Below are positions 28,158 to 39,422 of a stretch of 64,000 bases of DNA, piece after piece. Positions within the stretch are counted from its first letter, which is position 1, and each line of letters opens with the position of its first letter. This stretch comes from Pseudomonas anuradhapurensis. GTDB taxonomy: Bacteria; Pseudomonadota; Gammaproteobacteria; Pseudomonadales; Pseudomonadaceae. The position numbers and the translations under genes were made by a program. The notes under the pieces were generated by a model. That model saw only the letters and a program-made list of their open reading frames with translations, had not been told where the DNA came from and did not search any database. The stretch lies in assembly GCF_014269225.2 (NCBI RefSeq), contig NZ_CP077097.1, positions 502,001 to 566,000 of the forward strand. Reading direction: 5' to 3'.

Positions 28158-29714
28158 ATGTCTTACGCTGCGAAACTGATTGCGCGCTATCTTGACCTGG
28201 GCAAGAGTGCCGTCTCGCCTGGTTCATTCGGCGGCCAGGACGTGCGTTTTTCCACAGAGTTCGAAGCCCTCGAAGGCGAGCTCAGCCGCGCCCAGTCGAT
28301 CCATGCCAGCGGCCAGTTGGACTGGCTGAAGATCCTCGAGAACAGTGAAGCGCTGCTGCGCGACCAGTCCAAGGACCTGCGCGTGGCTTCCTGGCTCACC
28401 TGGGCGCTGTTTCAGCGCGAGTCCTATGCTGGCCTCCTGGCAGGTATCAGCCTGCTTCGCGAGCTGTGCGAGCACCATTGGGACGATATCCACCCCGCCA
28501 AGCCCCGTACCCGCGCCGCCGCCATTGGGTGGTTGGTGCCGCGCCTCGAACAAGCGCTGGGCACTGACATTGCTATCAAGGAGCAGCTGCCGCTGTTCCA
28601 GCAGATGGTCGAGCAACTCGGCGAGCTTGAGACATCGCTGTCGGCCCGGCTGGGCGATGATGCGCCGCTGCTGTTGCCGATATGCCGATCATTGAAGGGC
28701 CAAGTCCAGCGCTCGGCCAGCAACGAACCACAGCCCGGCGCGGTGGGTGCCATTGTTGCCCAGGTCAAGCAGGCGGCAACTCAGCTGTTCACCCCGGGCG
28801 AACCGGTGGAGAACGAAAAGGACGCTAGCAAGGCCTTGCGCGCCCAGCAGGAGCAAGGCCGCCAGCTGTGCATCTGGTGGCAGCGGCAGAAAGCCACCGA
28901 CCTGCGTGCATTGCGCCTGAACCGCACGCTGCTGTGGCTACCCATCGAGGCGATGCCCGAGCGCAACGCCGAAAACGTCACCGCGTTGCGCGGCCTGCCT
29001 GCCGACAAGCTCAAGAGCTACAACGAGCGGTTCGAACAGGGGCACTACGCAGACCTGCTGGTGGAACTGGAGAACAGCGTGGCCAAGGCCCCGTTCTGGT
29101 TCGATGGCCAGCGCATGGTCTGGGAGTGCTGCCAGGCCCTGAACGTCGAGGCTGGCATGCGCGAGGTGGAGATGAACTTCGCCTCATTGCTGCAACGCTT
29201 GCCCGGCGTCATCGAGCTGAAGTTCCACGACGGTACGCCCTTCGCCGACCCCGAGACTCGCGCCTGGATCGCCGCCCAGGTCATGCCCCATCTGCAAACC
29301 GCTGTGGCCCAGCCCGTGGCCGAGCCAGGCATGCGCCAGGCGCCCTGGGAAGAGGCTTTGGACGCAGTGCTGCCAATCCTGCGCAAGGATGGCCTCAAGA
29401 GTGCGGTTCAGAATCTCAAGCAGCAGATGCAGGGCGCGCATGGCGGGCGTGAGCGTTTTTTCTGGCAATTGAGCCAGGCGCGTCTCTGCTACACGGCCAA
29501 GAAGTACGAGCTGGCCAAGACCCAGCTCGAAGCCCTCGACCAGCAACTGAGCCAGTCCGGCCTGGATGCCTGGGAGCCCGAGCTGTCGCTGCAGGTGCTG
29601 CACCTGCTGCACACCTGTTGCGAGCTGCTGCCGCAGAACCATGTGGTGCGCGAACGCAAGGACGAGATCTACCGCCGACTGTGCCATCTCGATCTCGAAG
29701 TCGTACTCGAATAG
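28158..29714 (+). CDS. tssA: T6SS baseplate/cap protein TssA
   Basis: The 518-residue protein starts T6SS assembly at the membrane and coordinates tube and sheath growth. The N-terminal ImpA-type domain is visible around LRVASWLTWALFQRESYAGLLAGI and HWDDIHPAKPRTRAAAIGWL (residues 74-128). A C-terminal VasJ-like helical region follows (WQLSQARLCYTAKKYELAKTQLEA near 432). GAGAGA precedes the ATG. First gene of the cluster. Confidence 0.9.
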   Translation: MSYAAKLIARYLDLGKSAVSPGSFGGQDVRFSTEFEALEGELSRAQSIHASGQLDWLKILENSEALLRDQSKDLRVASWLTWALFQRESYAGLLAGISLLRELCEHHWDDIHPAKPRTRAAAIGWLVPRLEQALGTDIAIKEQLPLFQQMVEQLGELETSLSARLGDDAPLLLPICRSLKGQVQRSASNEPQPGAVGAIVAQVKQAATQLFTPGEPVENEKDASKALRAQQEQGRQLCIWWQRQKATDLRALRLNRTLLWLPIEAMPERNAENVTALRGLPADKLKSYNERFEQGHYADLLVELENSVAKAPFWFDGQRMVWECCQALNVEAGMREVEMNFASLLQRLPGVIELKFHDGTPFADPETRAWIAAQVMPHLQTAVAQPVAEPGMRQAPWEEALDAVLPILRKDGLKSAVQNLKQQMQGAHGGRERFFWQLSQARLCYTAKKYELAKTQLEALDQQLSQSGLDAWEPELSLQVLHLLHTCCELLPQNHVVRERKDEIYRRLCHLDLEVVLE

Positions 29715-29747
29715 GCCCAAGGGCCATAACCCTCAAGGAGAAAACCA

Positions 29748-30248
29748 ATGGCCAAAGAAGGCTCGGTAGCACCCAAGGAACGCATCAACGTCACCTTCAA
29801 ACCCGCCACCGGTGGGGCTCAGGAAGAGATTGAACTGCCGTTGAAACTACTGGCGATCGGTGACTACACGCTGCGCGCCGACGATCGCAAGATCGAAGAC
29901 CGCAAGCCGATCAGCATCGACAAAATGAACTTCGACGAGGTACTGGCCAAACAGGAACTGAGCATGACCCTGGCCGTGCCCAACCGCCTGCAGGAAGGCA
30001 CTGAAGGTGAAGAGCTGGCGGTCAGCCTGCGCGTCAACACCATGAAGGACTTCAACCCGGCCAGCCTGGTCGAGCAGGTGCCGGAGCTCAAGAAGCTGAT
30101 GGAGCTGCGTGAAGCGCTGGTCGCCCTCAAGGGCCCGCTGGGCAACGCCCCGGCGTTCCGCAAGGCCATCGAGGGCGTGCTGGCTGACAGTGAGTCGCGC
30201 GAGCGTGTGCTCGGTGAGCTTGGCCTGAACGCCCAGCCAGACGCCTGA
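29748..30248 (+). CDS. tssB: T6SS contractile sheath small subunit TssB
   Basis: The 166-residue VipA homologue intertwines with TssC to build the sheath. PKERINVTFKPATG at the N-terminus and DFNPASLVEQVPELKKLMELREAL near 103 are family marks. AAGGAG lies upstream. It is directly followed by tssC, as in all T6SS clusters. Confidence 0.96.
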   Translation: MAKEGSVAPKERINVTFKPATGGAQEEIELPLKLLAIGDYTLRADDRKIEDRKPISIDKMNFDEVLAKQELSMTLAVPNRLQEGTEGEELAVSLRVNTMKDFNPASLVEQVPELKKLMELREALVALKGPLGNAPAFRKAIEGVLADSESRERVLGELGLNAQPDA

Positions 30249-30275
30249 ATCCCCTAGTCAAGGAAGCTAATTGCC

Positions 30276-31748
30276 ATGAGCACCGCCGCACAACAACAGA
30301 GCGCCGAGAACAGCGAATTCAGCATTCTCGACAGTATCATTGCCGAAACCCGCCTGACGCCGGACGACGAAGCCTACGACATTGCCAAGCGCGGCGTGTC
30401 GGCCTTCATCGAAGAGTTGCTCAAGCCGCAGAACGACGGGGAGCCGGTCAAGAAGGCGCTGGTCGATCGCATGATCGCCGAGATCGACGCCAAGCTCAGC
30501 CGCCAGATGGACGAGATCCTCCACCACCCGGACTTCCAAGCCATGGAATCGGCCTGGCGAGGCCTGCAGCTGCTGGTCGATCGCACCAACTTCCGCGAGA
30601 ACATCAAGATCGAGATTCTCAACGTCTCCAAGCAGGACCTGCTGGACGACTTCGAAGACTCGCCGGAAGTGATGCAGGCCGGCCTGTACAAGCACATCTA
30701 CACCGCCGAGTACGGCCAGTTCGGTGGCCAGCCGGTCGGCGCAGTCATTGCCAACTACTACCTGTCGCCGAGCTCGCCGGACGTCAAGCTGATGCAGTAC
30801 GTCTCCAGCGTCGCCTGCATGGCCCACGCACCGTTCATTGCGGCCGCCGGCCCGAAATTCTTCGGCCTGGAAAGCTTCACTGGCCTGCCGGACCTCAAGG
30901 ACCTGAAGGATCACTTCGAAGGGCCACAGTTCACCAAGTGGCAGAGCTTCCGTGAGTCCGAAGATGCCCGCTATATCGGCCTGACCGTACCGCGCTTCCT
31001 GCTGCGCAACCCGTACGATCCGGAAGAAAACCCGGTCAAGTCGTTCGTCTACAAGGAAACCGTGGCCAACAGTCACGAGCACTACCTGTGGGGCAACACC
31101 GCATACGCCTTCGGTACCAAACTGACCGACAGCTTCGCCAAGTTCCGCTGGTGCCCGAACATCATCGGCCCACAGAGCGGCGGCGCAGTGGAAGACCTGC
31201 CGCTGCACCACTTCGAGAGCATGGGCGAGATCGAGACCAAGATCCCGACCGAAGTGCTGGTGTCTGACCGTCGCGAATACGAGCTGGCCGAAGAGGGCTT
31301 CATCGCCCTGACCATGCGCAAGGGCAGCGACAACGCGGCGTTCTTCTCGGCCAACTCGGCACAGAAGCCGAAGTTCTTCGGCATCAGTGCCGAAGGCAAG
31401 ACCGCCGAGCTGAACTACAAGCTGGGCACCCAGCTGCCGTACATGATGATCGTCAACCGCCTGGCCCACTACATCAAGGTCCTGCAGCGCGAGCAGCTGG
31501 GCTCCTGGAAGGAACGCACCGACCTGGAGCTGGAGCTGAACAAGTGGATCCGCCAGTACGTGGCCGACCAGGAGAACCCGAGCGCCGAAGTGCGTGGCCG
31601 TCGCCCCCTGCGCGCCGCCCAGGTGATCGTCAGCGATGTGGAAGGTGAGCCGGGCTGGTACCGCGTCAGCCTGAACGTGCGTCCGCACTTCAAGTACATG
31701 GGCGCCGATTTCACCCTGTCGCTGGTCGGCAAGCTGGACAAGGAGTAA
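30276..31748 (+). CDS. tssC: T6SS contractile sheath large subunit TssC
   Basis: The 490-residue VipB homologue is the larger sheath subunit. Typical stretches are MDEILHHPDFQAMESAWRGL near residue 77, FGGQPVGAVIANYY near 149 and PYMMIVNRLAHYIKVLQREQ near 388. The length is standard. AAGGAAG lies upstream. Confidence 0.97.
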   Translation: MSTAAQQQSAENSEFSILDSIIAETRLTPDDEAYDIAKRGVSAFIEELLKPQNDGEPVKKALVDRMIAEIDAKLSRQMDEILHHPDFQAMESAWRGLQLLVDRTNFRENIKIEILNVSKQDLLDDFEDSPEVMQAGLYKHIYTAEYGQFGGQPVGAVIANYYLSPSSPDVKLMQYVSSVACMAHAPFIAAAGPKFFGLESFTGLPDLKDLKDHFEGPQFTKWQSFRESEDARYIGLTVPRFLLRNPYDPEENPVKSFVYKETVANSHEHYLWGNTAYAFGTKLTDSFAKFRWCPNIIGPQSGGAVEDLPLHHFESMGEIETKIPTEVLVSDRREYELAEEGFIALTMRKGSDNAAFFSANSAQKPKFFGISAEGKTAELNYKLGTQLPYMMIVNRLAHYIKVLQREQLGSWKERTDLELELNKWIRQYVADQENPSAEVRGRRPLRAAQVIVSDVEGEPGWYRVSLNVRPHFKYMGADFTLSLVGKLDKE

Positions 31749-31754
31749 GCGTCG

Positions 31755-32174
31755 ATGATGGGTGGCTACGGAAGCCTGTTCGAACGCTTGAGCGGCGAGT
31801 CCGACCAGCGTGCCAACTGGCGGCGTGAAGACGCCGCGATGGCTTCCGTGGCTGCTCATCTGGCGAAGATGCTCAGCACCCGGGCCGGCAGCGTGCAAAC
31901 GCTTGCCGACTACGGGTTGCCGGACCTCAACGACATGCGCCTGAGTCTTCATGATGCGCTCAGCCAGGCCCGTCGGGCCATCGAGCACTTCATCGAGGCC
32001 TACGAGCCGCGCCTGTCCGATGTCCGGGTGATTTCCAGGCCGCGTGGTCACGATCAGCTCAAGCTGGCTTTCAGTATCGAAGGCCAGCTTGAGGTGGACG
32101 GCATCAGGCGCTCTGTCAGTTTTGCCGCGCGCCTGGATGGCAGCGGGCAAGTCAGTGTCAGTCAAGGAGACTAA
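31755..32174 (+). CDS. tssE: T6SS baseplate protein TssE (gp25-like)
   Basis: The 139-residue protein resembles phage T4 gp25, which ties the sheath to the baseplate. GSLFERLSGE at the start, the central YGLPDLNDM and the EPRLSDVRV segment are TssE features. Two adjacent ATG codons open the frame. An 85-bp gap without a gene separates it from tssF. Confidence 0.92.
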   Translation: MMGGYGSLFERLSGESDQRANWRREDAAMASVAAHLAKMLSTRAGSVQTLADYGLPDLNDMRLSLHDALSQARRAIEHFIEAYEPRLSDVRVISRPRGHDQLKLAFSIEGQLEVDGIRRSVSFAARLDGSGQVSVSQGD

Positions 32175-32259
32175 CGATGTCGCGCCTCCCATAGCCCTGG
32201 ATTACCCGAACCCTGCGTCACTGGCGGTACTCGAGATCTGAATTCAGGCGGAACGACGG

Positions 32260-34047
32260 ATGTCCTTCAACTACTACTACCAAAGCGAGCTGACAGCGCT
32301 GCGCCAGCTAGGGCGGCGCTTTGCCGAGCGCAGCCCGGCGCTGGCGCCATTCCTCGGCCAGGCTGGGCGCGACCCGGACGTCGAGCGCCTGCTCGAGGGC
32401 TTTGCCTTCCTCACCGGCCGCCTTCGGCAGAAGCTTGATGACGAGCTGCCCGAGCTCACCCACTCGCTGATGCACCTGCTGTGGCCTAACTACATGCGCC
32501 CGCTACCGGCCTTCAGCATCCTCCAGTTCGACCCGCTGCGCCAGGCCGGGCCGGCCCTGCGGGTTGCGCGTGACACACCGGTGGAAGGCAAGCCGATCGA
32601 TGGCGTCCGCTGCCGCTTTCGCACCTGCTACCCGACCGATGTGCTGCCCCTGCGCCTTAGCGCGCTGAACTACTCGCTCAATGGCCAGGGCGCGCTGCTG
32701 AGCTTGCGCCTGGAGATGAACTGCGACGGCAACCTCGGCGACGTGAAGCTCGCCAGGCTGCGCCTGCACCTGGCCGGCGAGCGCTACATCAGCCAGATGC
32801 TCTACCTGAGCCTGCTGCGCAGCCTGGCCGGGGTCGAGCTGATGCCGCTGGACAGCCACGGCAAGCCGATGCTCAACGTCAAGGGCGAGCCGCTGCTGCT
32901 GCGCGCGCCAGCGGCCAAGGTGCACCCAGTGGGCTTCGCCGAGGAAGAAGCGCTGGTTCCCTATCCGCTGAACACGTTCCGTGGCTACCGCTTCCTGCAG
33001 GAGTACTTCGCCTTCCAGGACAAGTTCCTGTTTGTCGACGTCAGTGGCCTGGAGGTGCTGCAGAGCCTGCCGGAGGAAACCCTCAAGCAAGTGCACGGCG
33101 TCGAGCTGCGTTTCGACATCCGCCGTGGCGAGGCCCAGCGGCTGCGCCCGACCCTGGACAACGTCAAGCTGTACTGCACGCCGATCACCAACCTGTTCAA
33201 GCATGATGCGCTGCCGATTCGCCTGGACGGCAAGCAGGACGAGTACCTGCTGCTCCCGGCAGAACTCGACCCCGAGCACTGCGGGGTGTTCTCGGTCGAT
33301 GGCGTGACCGGTTGGAGCCCGGGCGGGCTGGGTTACCAGAATTACGTGCCGTTCGAATCGTTCGAACACGACGCCAGCTTCGACGTGCCGGAGAATCGCC
33401 CGCACTACAGCATCCGCCAGCGTTCCTCGCTGCTGCACGACGGCCTGGACACCTACCTGAGCTTTGGCGTGCACCAGGCCGAGTCGCACGAGACGCTGTC
33501 GATCGAGCTGACCTGCACCAACCAGAACCTGCCGCGCCGGCTCAAGCTCGGCGACATCTGCATGCTCAGCGAGGAGACGCCCGAGTTTCTCTCCTTCCGC
33601 AACATCACGCCGGTCACCGCCAGCTACGCGCCGCCGCTGAACCGCGACTTCCTGTGGAAGCTGATCAGCAACATGTCGCTGAACTACCTGTCGCTGGCCG
33701 ACGTCGACGCGCTCAAGGTGATCCTCGAAACCTACGACCTGCCGCGCTACTACGACCAGCACGCGGAAAAGGTCAGCCGACGCCTGCTTGGCGGGCTCAA
33801 GTCGATCCGCCACCAGCATGTCGACCGCCTGCACCGCGGCTTGCCGCTGCGCGGTCTGCGCACCGAGCTGACCATTGATCCGGAGGGCTACATTGGCGAG
33901 GGCGACCTGTTCGTCTTCGCCTCGGTGCTCAATGAGTTCTTCGCGCTCTACGCCAGCCTCAACTCGTACCACGAGTTGCGGGTGAAAAGCACACAGGGGG
34001 AGGTGTACCAATGGACACCACGCATGGGCCTGCAACCGCTGCTGTAA
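32260..34047 (+). CDS. tssF: T6SS baseplate protein TssF
   Basis: The 595-residue protein forms the wedge complex with TssG, TssE and TssK. It begins FNYYYQSELTALRQLGRRFAERSPALAPFL, followed by DPDVERLLEGFAFLTGRLRQ, both hallmarks of TssF. Its 3' end overlaps tssG by 37 bp in another frame. Confidence 0.96.
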   Translation: MSFNYYYQSELTALRQLGRRFAERSPALAPFLGQAGRDPDVERLLEGFAFLTGRLRQKLDDELPELTHSLMHLLWPNYMRPLPAFSILQFDPLRQAGPALRVARDTPVEGKPIDGVRCRFRTCYPTDVLPLRLSALNYSLNGQGALLSLRLEMNCDGNLGDVKLARLRLHLAGERYISQMLYLSLLRSLAGVELMPLDSHGKPMLNVKGEPLLLRAPAAKVHPVGFAEEEALVPYPLNTFRGYRFLQEYFAFQDKFLFVDVSGLEVLQSLPEETLKQVHGVELRFDIRRGEAQRLRPTLDNVKLYCTPITNLFKHDALPIRLDGKQDEYLLLPAELDPEHCGVFSVDGVTGWSPGGLGYQNYVPFESFEHDASFDVPENRPHYSIRQRSSLLHDGLDTYLSFGVHQAESHETLSIELTCTNQNLPRRLKLGDICMLSEETPEFLSFRNITPVTASYAPPLNRDFLWKLISNMSLNYLSLADVDALKVILETYDLPRYYDQHAEKVSRRLLGGLKSIRHQHVDRLHRGLPLRGLRTELTIDPEGYIGEGDLFVFASVLNEFFALYASLNSYHELRVKSTQGEVYQWTPRMGLQPLL

Positions 34048-35018
34048 GCCGGCTGAGCCGGAGCATCCGCGAGTACTCGCTGTTCCAGGCCGTGCTGCTG
34101 GTGCTGGAGCAACTACGCGAGGCCTATCCATACCTGGAGGACGAGGAACTCTATGACTTGGTGGAGTTCCAGGCCAACCCCAGCCTGGGTTTTCCCGGCA
34201 GCGACGTCGACCGCATCGAGTTCTTCCACGAGCATGGTCGGCTGCGCGCGCGCATGCGCTTCAACCTGATCGGCCTGGTCGGCTCCAGCTCGCCGTTGCC
34301 GGCGTTCTATGGCGAGCAGGCGCTGGGCGACAACGAGGATGGCAACCCCACGCGGATGTTCCTCGACCTGTTCCACCACCGCCTGCAACGCCTGTTGCTA
34401 CCGATCTGGCGCAAGTACCGCTACCGCGCCAGTTTCGAGAGCGGCGCCCTGGATGGATTCTCGTCGCACCTGTTCGCCCTGATCGGTCTGGGCGGCGACC
34501 AGATACGCCATGCCAAGGAACTGAACTGGAAGCGACTGCTGCCGTACCTGGGTGTGCTCAGCCTGCGTGCCCACTCGGCAGCGCTGATCGAGGCCGTGCT
34601 GCGCTACTACTTCAAGCACGCCGACCTGGTCATCGAGCAATGCCTGGAGCGGCGCGTGGACATCCTCGAGGAACAGTGCAACCGCCTGGGCCTGGCCAAT
34701 AGCCTGCTGGGCGAGGACGCCGTGCTCGGCGAGCGCGTGCGCGACCGCAGCGGCAAGTTTCGCATCCACATCACCGAACTGGACTGGCAGCGCTTTCACG
34801 AATTCCTGCCGATCGGCTTCGGCTACCAACCGCTGTGCGCGCTGACGCGCTTCACCCTGCGCGACCCACTCGACTACGACATCCGCCTGGAGCTGCGCCG
34901 CGAAGAAATCCGAGAGCTGCGTATCGGTGAACAGAATGTCTGCCACCTGGGCTGGACCAGTTGGCTGGGTCGCGAACGCGCCGATGGCGTGGTGACCCTG
35001 GGAAGCAAAATTCATTAA
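34011..35018 (+). CDS. tssG: T6SS baseplate protein TssG
   Basis: The 335-residue wedge protein is recognised by YSLFQAVLLVLEQLREAYP near residue 22, then FNLIGLVGSSSPLPAFYGEQ near 84. The start overlaps the end of tssF, which suggests coupled translation of the two partners. Confidence 0.95.
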   Translation: MDTTHGPATAAVSRLSRSIREYSLFQAVLLVLEQLREAYPYLEDEELYDLVEFQANPSLGFPGSDVDRIEFFHEHGRLRARMRFNLIGLVGSSSPLPAFYGEQALGDNEDGNPTRMFLDLFHHRLQRLLLPIWRKYRYRASFESGALDGFSSHLFALIGLGGDQIRHAKELNWKRLLPYLGVLSLRAHSAALIEAVLRYYFKHADLVIEQCLERRVDILEEQCNRLGLANSLLGEDAVLGERVRDRSGKFRIHITELDWQRFHEFLPIGFGYQPLCALTRFTLRDPLDYDIRLELRREEIRELRIGEQNVCHLGWTSWLGRERADGVVTLGSKIH

Positions 35019-35024
35019 GGACCA

Positions 35025-37649
35025 ATGGCCATGATCAACGTAGACCTGCAACAACTCGTCCAGGCCCTGGACGCCGACAGCCGCCGTGACCTGGAGCGTT
35101 CCGCCGAGCGCTGCGTGGCCCGTGGTGGCAGCAAGGTGCTGGTGGAGGACCTGCTGCTGGGGTTGCTCGAACGCAGCGACAGCCTGTTGCTGCGTGCCCT
35201 GCAGGATGCCGCGGTCGACTCCGGCGAGTTTCGCTCCGCGCTGCAGCCAAATGTCGAGCACAGCGCAACTCGCAACCCGGTGTTTGCGACAGAGCTGGTG
35301 CAATGGCTGCAGGATGCGTTGCTGGTCTCCAACCTCGAACTGGGCCAGAGCCAGGTCGACCAGGCCGCATTGATCCTCGGCCTGCTGCGCAACCCACTGC
35401 GCTATGCTGGCAGCCGCTACCACAAGCTGCTGGCCGGCCTGGATATCGAACGCCTCAAAGGCTACGCGCTGTCGCAATCGCCAGCTGCGCCGAAGGCTGC
35501 CGGCGCGCCCCAGGGCGAGTCGATGCTGCAGCGCTTCACCCACAACCTCACGCAGCAGGCCCGCGACGGCAAACTCGACCCGGTACTGTGCCGCGATGCG
35601 TCGATCCGGCAGATGATCGATATCCTGGCCCGGCGCCGCAAGAACAACCCGATCGTGGTCGGCGAGGCGGGCGTGGGCAAGACCGCCGTGGTCGAAGGCC
35701 TGGCTGCACGCATCGTCGCCGGCGAAGTGCCGCCGGCCCTGCAAGGCATCGACCTGCTGGCTCTGGACATGGGCCTGCTGCAGGCCGGGGCCAGCGTCAA
35801 GGGCGAGTTCGAACGACGCCTCAAGGGCGTCATCGATGAGGTCAAGGCCGCACCGCGCCCGGTCATCCTGTTCATCGACGAAGCCCATACGCTCATCGGC
35901 GCGGGCGGCACCGCCGGCGGCTCGGATGCCGCCAACCTGCTCAAGCCGGCGCTGGCACGAGGCGAACTGCGCACCATTGCCGCAACCACCTGGGCCGAAT
36001 ACAAGAAATACTTCGAGAAGGACCCGGCCCTTGCCCGTCGCTTCCAGCCGGTGCAACTGCATGAACCGACCGTAGCGGAGGCAGTGACCATCCTGCGTGG
36101 CCTGGCCCAACTCTACGAGAAGAGCCACGGCATCTACCTGCGCGACGACGCGGTGGTCGCCGCTGCCGAGCTGTCGGCGCGTTACCTGACCGGCCGGCAA
36201 TTGCCCGACAAGGCCGTCGACGTGCTCGACACTGCCTGCGCCCGCGTGCGCATCAGCCTGGCTGCGGCGCCGGATGCCCTCGAGCGCTTGCGTGCCGAAC
36301 TGGCCGAGGGGGAACGCCAGCGCAACGCCCTGCAGCGCGATGCTGTGGCGGGGCTGCCAATCGATCAGGAAGCCTTCGAGCGCCTGGAGCAGCGCCTGGC
36401 CGAAGCCCGGCAACAGGAGGCCCAACTGGCCGCGCGCTGGGCCCGTCAGCGCGAGCTGGCCGAACAGGTGCTGGAGCTGCGCCAGCAGGTCGCCAATGCC
36501 CCCATCGAGGCGCCAGCGCAAGGCGATGTGGAGGAGAACGAGGAAGCCGTGGTCGGCGAGAGCCGCGAACAGCTCCAGCAGCGCCTGGCCGAAACCCATC
36601 AAGCCTTGCTCGATGCGCAAGCCGCAGAGCGCCTGGTCAGTGCTGAAGTGTGCCCGCGCCTGGTGGCTGAGGTAATCAGCGCCTGGACGGGTGTCCCCCT
36701 GAGCCAGCTGGCACGTGAACACAATGCCAAGGTGATCAGCTTCGCCGACGACCTGCGCGCCCGCATCCGCGGCCAGGAACAGGCCGTGCACGCGCTGAAC
36801 CGCGCCATGCGCGCCACGGCAGCCGGCCTGAACAAGCCCGATGCGCCGGTCGGCGTATTCCTGTTGGTCGGCCCCAGTGGCGTCGGCAAGACCGAAACCG
36901 CGCTGGCGCTGGCCGACCTCCTGTACGGCGGCGACCGCTTCATTACCACCATCAACATGTCCGAGTTCCAGGAGAAGCACACCGTCTCGCGCCTGATCGG
37001 CGCGCCGCCCGGCTACGTCGGTTATGGCGAGGGCGGCATGCTCACCGAGGCGGTGCGCCAGAAGCCCTACTCGGTGGTATTGCTGGACGAGGTGGAGAAG
37101 GCCGATCCGGACGTGCTCAACCTGTTCTACCAGATCTTCGACAAGGGCGTGGCCAATGATGGCGAAGGGCGCCAGATCGATTTTCGCAATACCCTGATCC
37201 TGATGACCTCGAACCTGGCCAGCGAGCAGATCAGCGCGCTGTGTGAAAACGGCGAGCGGCCTGATGCCGATTTGCTCGAACAGCACATCCGGCCGGTGCT
37301 TAGCCGTCACTTCAAGCCGGCGCTGCTGGCGCGCATGCGCGTGGTGCCGTACTACCCGGTGGGTGGCCCGGTGCTGCGCGAGCTGATCGAGATCAAGCTG
37401 GGGCGCCTGGGCGAGCGCCTGCAGCGTCGGCAACTGGCGTTCAGCCACTGCCAGGCGCTGGTGGACCACCTCGCCGAGCGTTGCCGCCAGAGCGAAAGTG
37501 GCGCGCGCCTGATCGACCACCTGATCGACACTCATGTGCTACCCAAAGTGGCCGACCACCTGCTCGACGCCATGGCCACTGGCGAGGCGATCAGCCGCGT
37601 GCACGCCACCCTCGATGGGGATGCCGGCGTGATCTGCGAGTTTGCCTGA
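35025..37649 (+). CDS. tssH: T6SS sheath-disassembly ATPase ClpV/TssH
   Basis: The 874-residue AAA+ ATPase takes apart the contracted sheath for reuse. An N-terminal Clp-type domain precedes two ATPase modules, with Walker A motifs GEAGVGKT (residues 213-220) and GPSGVGKT (616-623). Walker B motifs are VILFIDEAH and VVLLDEVE. A coiled-coil middle domain lies at about 425-535. The ATG two codons later (35031, MINVDLQQ) has the better spaced AAGGA and may be the true start. Confidence 0.96.
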   Translation: MAMINVDLQQLVQALDADSRRDLERSAERCVARGGSKVLVEDLLLGLLERSDSLLLRALQDAAVDSGEFRSALQPNVEHSATRNPVFATELVQWLQDALLVSNLELGQSQVDQAALILGLLRNPLRYAGSRYHKLLAGLDIERLKGYALSQSPAAPKAAGAPQGESMLQRFTHNLTQQARDGKLDPVLCRDASIRQMIDILARRRKNNPIVVGEAGVGKTAVVEGLAARIVAGEVPPALQGIDLLALDMGLLQAGASVKGEFERRLKGVIDEVKAAPRPVILFIDEAHTLIGAGGTAGGSDAANLLKPALARGELRTIAATTWAEYKKYFEKDPALARRFQPVQLHEPTVAEAVTILRGLAQLYEKSHGIYLRDDAVVAAAELSARYLTGRQLPDKAVDVLDTACARVRISLAAAPDALERLRAELAEGERQRNALQRDAVAGLPIDQEAFERLEQRLAEARQQEAQLAARWARQRELAEQVLELRQQVANAPIEAPAQGDVEENEEAVVGESREQLQQRLAETHQALLDAQAAERLVSAEVCPRLVAEVISAWTGVPLSQLAREHNAKVISFADDLRARIRGQEQAVHALNRAMRATAAGLNKPDAPVGVFLLVGPSGVGKTETALALADLLYGGDRFITTINMSEFQEKHTVSRLIGAPPGYVGYGEGGMLTEAVRQKPYSVVLLDEVEKADPDVLNLFYQIFDKGVANDGEGRQIDFRNTLILMTSNLASEQISALCENGERPDADLLEQHIRPVLSRHFKPALLARMRVVPYYPVGGPVLRELIEIKLGRLGERLQRRQLAFSHCQALVDHLAERCRQSESGARLIDHLIDTHVLPKVADHLLDAMATGEAISRVHATLDGDAGVICEFA

Positions 37650-37659
37650 GGTGGGGGTG

Positions 37660-39180
<1,521 letters not shown>

Positions 39181-39263
39181 CCGGCATGACCCCGACACTT
39201 ACCCATTCCAACCCAGGCTCGCCCCTGGCGGCGCATGCCTCATTCGAACATGGAGTCGTTTCA

Positions 39264-39404
39264 ATGCCTCACCGTCACTGGCGGGCCACGTTGCTGGCCC
39301 TGGTTACCGCTTTCACCCTGGCAGGGTGTGCTGGCAACTACAAGTTCGACGACGACAGCTACCGCCCCCTGGGAGATCCCCAGGCCCTCAACCGTGACAA
39401 CTGA
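39264..39404 (+). CDS. Small lipoprotein within the T6SS cluster
   Basis: The 46-residue frame begins with a signal peptide (RATLLALVTAFTLAGC) ending in a lipobox with Cys22. The mature part has only about 25 residues (AGNYKFDDDSYRPLGDPQAL). GGAG lies eight bases before the ATG, and the next gene starts 18 bp later. P. aeruginosa H2 has a small gene, orfX, at the same place between sfa2 and fha2. The role is unknown. It is not TssJ, which is encoded further on. Confidence 0.75.
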   Translation: MPHRHWRATLLALVTAFTLAGCAGNYKFDDDSYRPLGDPQALNRDN

Positions 39405-39422
39405 GCACAAGGAGCCCTGACC

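Noticed and set aside
34398..37535. Open frame of 1045 codons on the minus strand
   Set aside because: It lies opposite tssG and clpV, which have clear family motifs. The composition is that of the antisense of high-GC coding DNA (strings of Leu, Gln, Ala, Val, His), with no recognisable domain.
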